Assembly: GCA_937864365.1 (NCBI GenBank)
Contig: CALMJT010000019.1
Location: forward strand, 1 to 38,815
Source: an uncultured Alteromonadales bacterium
GTDB lineage: Bacteria; Pseudomonadota; Gammaproteobacteria; Pseudomonadales; Cellvibrionaceae
DNA length: 38,815 bases
Reading direction: 5' to 3'
Positions within the stretch are counted from its first letter, which is position 1. Each line of letters begins with the position of its first letter. Below are positions 26,574-32,946 of the stretch, one piece after another. The notes beneath the pieces were generated by a model. That model was not told the origin of the DNA. It worked only from the letters and a program-made list of their open reading frames with translations, and did no database searches. The translations under genes and the position numbers were made by a program.

Positions 26574-26804
26574 CAGATTAACATTGGTATAGGCTGAAAT
26601 GCATTTACAGGCTGAGGAATTTATCGAGTTATTTTCTGAAATTAAACGTAATCTTTAAAATCAATTTTCACCGTTAAAGAAACTCCCATTAACCTGAAGC
26701 TTGCAGTAAAACAAACCGGAGCTCCCAGTAATAAAAAAGAGTGGCCAATTTCAAGAAAGATTTGAGATGTAAATTGTGAAGGAATTAAAGTTTTCAGTCT
26801 ATGT

Positions 26805-26841
26805 CCTCTGATTAAATCACCGAAGAGTTAATCAGAGGTTC
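26805..26841. repeat. MITE-like repeat, short copy G
   Basis: CCTCTGATTAA (26805-26815) and TTAATCAGAGG (26828-26838) are perfect 11-bp inverted arms. The copy ends in TTC, as in other members. Confidence 0.75.
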
Positions 26842-26848
26842 TTTAAGT

Positions 26849-26882
26849 TTAATGCCTCTGTTTTTGTTAACAGAGGCATTAA
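26849..26882. terminator. 13-bp hairpin between delta-CA and lysR
   Basis: TTAATGCCTCTGT (26849-26861) and ACAGAGGCATTAA (26870-26882) with an 8-nt T-rich loop. It sits between convergent genes and could end both transcripts, though it lacks a strong T-run. The core CCTCTG/CAGAGG echoes the adjacent repeat. Confidence 0.6.
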
Positions 26883-26921
26883 CGTTTAAACATAAATTCC
26901 GAAGAAAATGTATTGATCGAA

Positions 26922-27863
26922 TTAATTTTCAATAACGGTCACAGCGTGTTTTAAATTCAAGTCAATAATTTCTCGAATATGACTTGCCAACTCTCTGAAG
27001 AAATTTCTAGCCGGAGAAGTATTTCGCCAAACTAAGCTGTGGTGTCGAACAATGGGTTTACCTAACAGCTCGCACACGTGAAGCTCTTCGGGTCTGTGTA
27101 ACTCAGAATTAACATAAAGCCCCGGCATAAATGCCACACCCATTCCCATAACAACCATTTGTCGCAATGTGTCCAAACTGGTGCCTTCGTAATCTCTTAA
27201 GACCTTTGCGCCCAGTTTTTGGCAGATTTCCAGCACCTCGTAATGGAAATGATGCGTATTTTCTAGAGTCAAAACCTTTTCTTCACGTATATCTATTGGG
27301 TTGATAAATTTTTGACCGGCTAATCTGTGATCACTGGGTATTACAAATTTGAGTGGTTCTGTGAATAATTCTGACGAAACTAACTGCGGCGAGTCTAAGA
27401 CAAACGGCGAAATAACCAAATCGTACTCGCCACTTAATAGACCTTCTTCAAGATTTCTCGGTGCTTCATCTCGCACGTAAAATCGTAATTTTGAAAACAT
27501 TTTGTGCAACTGAGGCAAAATGCTCGGTAATAGGTAGGGGCCGAGCGTTGGTGGAACTCCTAAACGGTAAGTTGTCTCCGATCCCTCCGCAATATTGCGC
27601 GCTTTTTCTTCAAATCTTAAAGAAGCCTGTAGAACTGCCTCCGCGTACTCCAGCAATGCTCTGCCTTGGGGCGAAAGTTGAGTGCCAACTCTAGAACGTT
27701 CAAAAAGAGTAACCCCAAGGTTTTTTTCCAGTGTGCTAATTTGGCTCGTTAACGTCGGTTGGCTGATTCCAAGCACTTGGGCCGATCGCCGAAAATTGTT
27801 CTCGTGGGCCACGGTTACGAAATAACGTAATTGATTCACCGAAGGCATTTTATTGTTGGGCAT
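26922..27863 (-). CDS. LysR-family regulator, OxyR subfamily, no peroxidatic Cys
   Basis: 313 aa: winged helix-turn-helix (about residues 8-66, with SQPTLTSQISTLEKNLGV) and a periplasmic-binding-type effector domain. The effector domain aligns without gaps to OxyR around its redox site (LTLENTHHFHYEVLEICQKLGA): the position of E. coli Cys199 is His205 and that of Cys208 is Cys214. Peroxide sensing by disulfide is therefore unlikely. It is divergent from the beta-CA-sulP pair with a nested dyad between. I infer that it controls the inorganic carbon genes and senses a metabolite or CO2/bicarbonate status. Confidence 0.88.
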   Translation of the reverse strand: MPNNKMPSVNQLRYFVTVAHENNFRRSAQVLGISQPTLTSQISTLEKNLGVTLFERSRVGTQLSPQGRALLEYAEAVLQASLRFEEKARNIAEGSETTYRLGVPPTLGPYLLPSILPQLHKMFSKLRFYVRDEAPRNLEEGLLSGEYDLVISPFVLDSPQLVSSELFTEPLKFVIPSDHRLAGQKFINPIDIREEKVLTLENTHHFHYEVLEICQKLGAKVLRDYEGTSLDTLRQMVVMGMGVAFMPGLYVNSELHRPEELHVCELLGKPIVRHHSLVWRNTSPARNFFRELASHIREIIDLNLKHAVTVIEN

Positions 27864-27894
27864 ATGTTTATCCGCACATGAAAATTAATGCTTG

Positions 27895-27922
27895 ATAGGA
27901 AAGTGTGATCACCAGTTCCTAT
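27895..27922. promoter_or_regulatory. Nested palindrome, candidate LysR operator
   Basis: ATAGGAA-N3-GTGATCAC-N3-TTCCTAT is symmetric about one centre, with all outer and inner arms perfect. It lies 32-59 bp upstream of the lysR start and about 95 bp upstream of the beta-CA start. The placement suits an autoregulated LysR-type divergent operator. Confidence 0.6.
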
Positions 27923-28015
27923 TTTTTTCTATAGAGCTTTCATTCCAAACTAAGTTAACAGACTTTTTAACGATTGTGATTTACCTCAAACTTTTAATCT
28001 TTTGGAGAAATTTCT

Positions 28016-28663
28016 ATGCAGCATGTAATTTCTGGTATTGCCAAATTTCAAAGGGAAATATTTCCAGAAAAAAAAGCGGCGTTCAAAAAACTTGCTACCG
28101 GGCAAAACCCGGAGGTGTTGTTCATAACTTGTGCAGATTCCCGCATTGATCCTAACTTAGTTACGCAAACTGAGCCAGGTGATTTATTTATATGTCGCAA
28201 TGCCGGCAATATAGTTCCCCCGCACAGTAATCAAACCGGCGGCATGACCGCATCGATCGAGTTCGCTGTCGCGGCTTTGGGTGTTAGTCATATTGTTGTT
28301 TGCGGTCATACCGATTGCGGCGCAATGAAAGGTGCCTTGGAGCCCGAAAAATTAGAGTCCTTACCTCATGTATCGGAATGGCTGGGACATTGTCGATGTG
28401 CTACGGCGGTTTTAAAAGAAAAACACGGCCAATTAAATAAAGATCACTTGGATGAATTAACCAAGGAAAATGTAATTCAGCAATTACAGCACCTTAGAAC
28501 TCATCCCGCGGTTGCTGCAAAATTAGCCAGCGATCAAATCGAACTTCACGGTTGGGTTTATGATATCGCCACGGGAAAAATTCATTGCTTCGACTCTGCA
28601 ACTCGTTCATTCGTTGAAATGAATGAAAGCTATGCAGAGCAAAAAATAGCTTCAAACAGTTAA
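28016..28663 (+). CDS. Beta-class carbonic anhydrase
   Basis: 215-aa cytoplasmic enzyme. Zinc ligands and the active-site dyad are visible: Cys39, Asp41 and Arg43 (CADSRIDP), His98 and Cys101 (CGHTDCGAM). The family interconverts CO2 and bicarbonate. GGAG precedes the ATG. The SulP gene begins 15 bp after the stop, so they are co-transcribed, suggesting the enzyme works with imported bicarbonate. Related SulP-linked carbonic anhydrases are widespread in proteobacteria. Confidence 0.95.
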   Translation: MQHVISGIAKFQREIFPEKKAAFKKLATGQNPEVLFITCADSRIDPNLVTQTEPGDLFICRNAGNIVPPHSNQTGGMTASIEFAVAALGVSHIVVCGHTDCGAMKGALEPEKLESLPHVSEWLGHCRCATAVLKEKHGQLNKDHLDELTKENVIQQLQHLRTHPAVAAKLASDQIELHGWVYDIATGKIHCFDSATRSFVEMNESYAEQKIASNS

Positions 28664-28678
28664 TTGGAGATACTGGAA

Positions 28679-30223
28679 ATGAAATTGGATGTATCATTTC
28701 AAGATATCAAAAGTGATTTACCAGCGAGTATTGTAGTTTTTTTCGTAGCTTTACCATTGTGTTTAGGTATTGCTCTAGCTTCAGGTGCACCGTTATTTGC
28801 CGGAATTATTTCGGGTGTTATTGGTGGTATTGTAGTCGGTGCTGCCAGTGGTTCAAGATTGGGGGTAAGTGGTCCGGCCGCGGGATTGGCCGTTATCGTT
28901 TTTGATGCAATCTCTTCTTTAGGTGGTTGGGAAGTATTTTTAGTTGCCGTGGTTTTGGCGGGTATCTTTCAGCTGATTTTAGGTTATGCAAAGGCTGGAT
29001 TTATCGCGTACTTTTTCCCAACGTCTGTTATTGCGGGTATGTTAACCGGTATTGGTTTGCTGATTATTCTAAAACAAATTCCGTATTTGTTTGGTTGGCA
29101 TGCCGACTTTTTAGGTGAACAATCTTTTACGCAAATTAATGGAGAAAATACCGTAACTGCTATTGAGCATGCATTAGCGTTAATGTCGCCAACGGCAATT
29201 GCAATTTCTTTGATATCACTGGCTATTTTAATTTTTTGGGATAAATATTTAGCCAAAAGCCATAAAATATTCCAGTTAATTCAAGGGCCAATTGTTGTTG
29301 TATTACTGGGTATATTAACGTCTTACCTCTTGGCTCTAAACGGCAAACCGTTAGACCAAGCTCAGTTGGTGACTCTACCAGTTATTGAAAGCTTTGATGA
29401 GTTAAGTGCGGTAATTGCTTTTCCAGATTTTAGTAAAATACTGAGTGTGGAAGTTATTGGCGTTGCCTTGGTACTTGCCATTGTCGCCAGCATTGAAACC
29501 TTATTAAGTGTTGAAGCGACGGATAAACTTGATCCAATGCGTAATACCACTCCAACCAATCGCGAATTAAAAGCGCAAGGTTTGGGTAACATTGTTTCTG
29601 GTTTATGCGGCGGTTTGCCAATAACCCAAGTGATCGTGCGCAGTTCTGCGAACATTACCTTCGGTGCTAAATCAAAACTTTCAGCGATTATGCACGGTTT
29701 CTTTTTGCTGATTAGTGTTGTGACTGTCGCAAACATGCTGAATTTAATTCCGTTAGCGTCGCTTGCTGCAGTTCTGATGGTCGTCGGCTACAAACTGGCT
29801 AAACCATCGGTATTTAAGTTGATGTTTAAGCACGGTCCTGAACAAGCGTTACCATTTTTAACCACCATTGTCGCAATGTTGTTTACCGATTTATTAACGG
29901 GTGTTGTTGCCGGTTTGGTTGTGGGTGTTTTCTTCACCTTAAAACACAGCTACCGCAACTCTTACCACTTCAGAGAAATCGTTGATTCTAACAGTGACAA
30001 AGAAACCCATCATATTGTGTTAGCAGAAGAAGTCTCGTTTTTTAACAAGCCGAGCATTCTTAAAAAATTGAATGAAATCCCTAAAGATTCACGGGTGATC
30101 CTCGATTTTTCTAACTCAAAATCGGTGGCATTTGATGTAGTTGAACTGGTAAAAGAATACGTTGCGCAAGCAAAATATCGGAATATAGAAGTAGAAACCA
30201 TACAATTTAAACCCACTCTATAG
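28679..30223 (+). CDS. SulP-family anion (probable bicarbonate) transporter 1
   Basis: 514-aa inner-membrane protein with the SulP N-terminal pattern (LPASIVVFFVALPLCLGIAL), 12-14 helices, and a short STAS-like cytoplasmic tail (about residues 440-514). SulP proteins carry sulfate, bicarbonate or other anions; BicA is the sodium-bicarbonate example. The pairing with beta-CA points to bicarbonate. The ATG at 28679 has GGAG 9 nt upstream; an in-frame TTG at 28664 is less likely. A strong terminator follows. Confidence 0.9.
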   Translation: MKLDVSFQDIKSDLPASIVVFFVALPLCLGIALASGAPLFAGIISGVIGGIVVGAASGSRLGVSGPAAGLAVIVFDAISSLGGWEVFLVAVVLAGIFQLILGYAKAGFIAYFFPTSVIAGMLTGIGLLIILKQIPYLFGWHADFLGEQSFTQINGENTVTAIEHALALMSPTAIAISLISLAILIFWDKYLAKSHKIFQLIQGPIVVVLLGILTSYLLALNGKPLDQAQLVTLPVIESFDELSAVIAFPDFSKILSVEVIGVALVLAIVASIETLLSVEATDKLDPMRNTTPTNRELKAQGLGNIVSGLCGGLPITQVIVRSSANITFGAKSKLSAIMHGFFLLISVVTVANMLNLIPLASLAAVLMVVGYKLAKPSVFKLMFKHGPEQALPFLTTIVAMLFTDLLTGVVAGLVVGVFFTLKHSYRNSYHFREIVDSNSDKETHHIVLAEEVSFFNKPSILKKLNEIPKDSRVILDFSNSKSVAFDVVELVKEYVAQAKYRNIEVETIQFKPTL

Positions 30224-30272
30224 TCCGATTTTAGTAAAAGTCTTTACGTTGCAATAGGCTCAGGCCTTTGAT

Positions 30273-30301
30273 GAGAGCGGGCACAACCGCTCTCTTTTTT
30301 T
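30273..30301 (+). terminator. Rho-independent terminator after sulP1
   Basis: GAGAGCGG (30273-30280) and CCGCTCTC (30287-30294) with a 6-nt loop and seven T residues. Confidence 0.93.
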
Positions 30302-30319
30302 AGCTTTCTAAAAAGTTCT

Positions 30320-30379
30320 TTTTTTAAATGCAACCCTTTTAAATACAGTCCTTTTAAATTCAGTCCCTTTAAATAAAAA
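30320..30379. repeat. Four-unit 15-bp tandem repeat at operon 3' end
   Basis: Units: TTTTTTAAATGCAAC, CCTTTTAAATACAGT, CCTTTTAAATTCAGT, CCCTTTAAATAAAAA. The stop codon of the NuoM-like gene (minus strand) lies in the last unit. Every unit carries a TTTAA core, so on the minus strand stop codons recur every 15 nt in frame. Confidence 0.85.
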
Positions 30380-31601
30380 AAGCAATTAAGAATAAAAATC
30401 CAATGCACCCGCAGGCCAGGTAATATTTACTAGTCATCATGTCAATATTTTCTTCATGCTCTGGTGATCCTAGGCAAAGATACAAAAAGCTTCTGATCGA
30501 AAATATTGCGTTCAAAGAAATAACGACCATCCAACCGAACATAATTAACGATTCGTGCGAAAACACGATTTCGGCTAACAGGTCTATACCTACGTATCCC
30601 AGTGATAACGGAAATCCTGCGCTCAATAAACTGAAAAACAGCAGTGTATTTGCGAGGCGTGGATAAGAATTGTAATTTCCCTGCGGTGAGAACAGTGACA
30701 GATGACCAACCCTAGATTCCAAGGCGCCAAAGGTTAATATCACGCCCGGAGTTGCTAAGGTAAATACCGCAATAATGTACAGTTTTGCTTTGGCTAAGCC
30801 ATCAAACGGTAGCATGGCGATAAACGCTATGAACAACAATTGACTGGCGGCCATTGCTGCAAAACCACGTTTGGCGTTGACCTGAAACGCAGCTGCCAAT
30901 GACGACAGCAATGCAACAATCAAGAAAATACCGTGAATTAAGCTGCTAGACTCCGGAATAAACAACGCGCTTTTGCTGGCAAACAAACCTTGTACCACCA
31001 AAAAGCCCGCGCAAATACCGGTAGAAGAATTCTCGTAAAGTTTTCCATACCAGCTTGCTAATGGGAATCCACCGAGAATCAGCAAGTAGGCTGCAATGGA
31101 TAATCCTTGAAAAGCAGCACCTTGTGAAGCGGTAATCAGGTTGCTAACTATAAACAGAGCAAAAATCACCACCCCGTAAATTATTAACAGACGTAAAAGC
31201 ACAGGCTTATTCTTTTCGCTAACGACTAAAAAGATATACGCAAGAAAAACCAAACCTAGGCTAGTAAGTGCATTATCTGTAAATATCAGCAAGCAACTGC
31301 AAATCGCAAAGACTAATACACTGATAAAACCTCGGTTGGTGGTAGACCAAGAAGGTGAAAACACCGATATTAGAATGAAACTGATTAATACCACCAAACT
31401 TTGTAAATAAGGTGTTAAATCTAAGTTCGAGTGCTCGTTGAATAATCCCTTGGAAATTAAGGCGCAAGCCATAACAATGGCTGCTGCCGATAACACAGAA
31501 ATAAGCCAGGTACGAAATTGCTGCGGATTATTACTGTTAGCGATTGATATCGCATCATGAGACGGTGAATGTAGAGAATGATTAATTAAGACGTTGCTCA
31601 T
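30369..31601 (-). CDS. NuoM/antiporter-like membrane protein, candidate third DAB subunit
   Basis: 410 aa, about 12 membrane helices. It weakly resembles NuoM/NuoN-type antiporter subunits: ILGGFPLASWYGKLYENSSTG sits where NuoM has its helix-7/8 region, and SAGFPLSLGYVGIDLLAE and LNAIFSIRSFLYLCLG match the C-terminal half. The lysine expected before the FP in helix 7 is missing (Leu-Gly-Gly instead), so it may not pump protons on its own. Its ATG overlaps the dabB stop as ATGA, with GGAG upstream, so it is translationally coupled. I infer that it supplies antiporter-fold helices absent from the short DabB. Confidence 0.7.
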   Translation of the reverse strand: MSNVLINHSLHSPSHDAISIANSNNPQQFRTWLISVLSAAAIVMACALISKGLFNEHSNLDLTPYLQSLVVLISFILISVFSPSWSTTNRGFISVLVFAICSCLLIFTDNALTSLGLVFLAYIFLVVSEKNKPVLLRLLIIYGVVIFALFIVSNLITASQGAAFQGLSIAAYLLILGGFPLASWYGKLYENSSTGICAGFLVVQGLFASKSALFIPESSSLIHGIFLIVALLSSLAAAFQVNAKRGFAAMAASQLLFIAFIAMLPFDGLAKAKLYIIAVFTLATPGVILTFGALESRVGHLSLFSPQGNYNSYPRLANTLLFFSLLSAGFPLSLGYVGIDLLAEIVFSHESLIMFGWMVVISLNAIFSIRSFLYLCLGSPEHEENIDMMTSKYYLACGCIGFLFLIAFFI

Positions 31602-32944
31602 GCTTCGTCTCCTTTAACGGTATTTTTGTTGTCGGCCGCAGCATTCCCAAGTTTTGCCGCAATGTTGTTATCTAGGCGATCAAAACTCAGAATGATAATT
31701 TTTAAGGTACCAAGAAATCGGTCTTTCCAGAAGGTTTCGAGCAGGCCACGTTCCAGCGAAATACGATAAATAAATTGGCGAAAACGGCTGACTTTATGAT
31801 CGTATTCTTGAGTTGCGGCGAGTGAATGGCCCAGCATTTGATTAATCAGCTTGTAATCTTGTAATAAGCTTGGCGCACGTAAAATTTGCAGCGCTCTTAA
31901 GCTTGCATGGGTTACCACGTGAATTAGCGCTAATATTTCCCAACCTAAGGCAATTTCACAAACAATAATTCCCAACTGAGTTACCGAGCCGTAGGCTAAT
32001 TTTGATTTAATATCGTTTTGCACCTGCCATGATAAAAAGCCGATTAGCGCCGTTAATACACCAATTACCAATAACAGTGTCATTAATAACTGACTTTCGG
32101 CAAAAAAGTTAATGCTGCGTAAAAGCAATAATGGGCCTAAGTGTACCGATAATGCACCATAGAAAATCGCGCTCGACGGCGTTGGTCCTTCCATTGCGCG
32201 AGGAATCCACGAGCTGAACGGAAATAAAGCTGCTTTACCAGAAGCCGCAAATAATAAGCACAACCCTATAATCAATAAACCATCGTGTGGTGCTTCTATT
32301 CCGTACCAATAGGAGTTTTCTAATAACTCGAAATTAGAGTGATGGGTAAAGTAGTGCAGTAATAGCGCAGCGGTTATTAAACCAATGTCACAGCAACGAT
32401 AAATAATAAAAACATACAGTGCGTTGCGTGGCGGGCCGTCTCGTGTGGTATAAAAAGCAATTAATAATACCGAAGAGATACCCACCAGCTCCCAGCCAAT
32501 AATTAATATTTCTAAAATACCGGCAAAGGCTACGATTAAAAGACCACAGCAAAATATCGTAAATAATAAATAGAAACGATGAAATCCCGGATCTTTATGA
32601 AGATATCGTTTAGAGAAATAGCAAATAGTGCCTAATAATGTTAGCGACAACAGCCCGTACACAATCGATAAATAATCGGTTACAAAAATAATTTTGTAAT
32701 TGTAATCACTTGAGCCAAACCAGTTGCTAATATGGTGGCTAGACGGGCCGTGCAAAATAACATTAATACTTAACACCAACACGCCCAACAAACAGGCCAG
32801 TATTGGCAACATCACTAAATAATAGGTGGTTTTTTCAGCTTGAACACCGGCTGCCGAAATATTTTTTATGGCAAAAAATCTCAGCAATTGCAAAACTAAA
32901 GAAAATGCTGGAGCAAAAATTAACAATATCAATACATTATTCAT
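31598..32944 (-). CDS. dabB: DabB, NuoL-like proton channel subunit (short form)
   Basis: 448 aa. NuoL-like residues are present: Glu152 (WELVG, equivalent to E. coli NuoL Glu144), Lys237 (SGKAALFPFSSW, equivalent to Lys229), and DIKSKLAYGSVTQLG. HASLRALQIL has Arg where NuoL has Lys342. The antiporter core runs only to about helix 10-11 and ends in a hydrophilic tail, whereas usual DabB and NuoL proteins are longer. It couples cation flow to DabA. Its start is 2 nt after the dabA stop. Confidence 0.85.
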   Translation of the reverse strand: MNNVLILLIFAPAFSLVLQLLRFFAIKNISAAGVQAEKTTYYLVMLPILACLLGVLVLSINVILHGPSSHHISNWFGSSDYNYKIIFVTDYLSIVYGLLSLTLLGTICYFSKRYLHKDPGFHRFYLLFTIFCCGLLIVAFAGILEILIIGWELVGISSVLLIAFYTTRDGPPRNALYVFIIYRCCDIGLITAALLLHYFTHHSNFELLENSYWYGIEAPHDGLLIIGLCLLFAASGKAALFPFSSWIPRAMEGPTPSSAIFYGALSVHLGPLLLLRSINFFAESQLLMTLLLVIGVLTALIGFLSWQVQNDIKSKLAYGSVTQLGIIVCEIALGWEILALIHVVTHASLRALQILRAPSLLQDYKLINQMLGHSLAATQEYDHKVSRFRQFIYRISLERGLLETFWKDRFLGTLKIIILSFDRLDNNIAAKLGNAAADNKNTVKGDEA

Positions 32945-32946
32945 CT

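Larger units (their letters stand above)
26574..26921. other. Convergent intergenic region delta-CA / lysR
   Basis: About 350 bp with two hairpin elements (26805-26841 and 26849-26882) between converging genes. No coding potential was seen. Confidence 0.55.
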
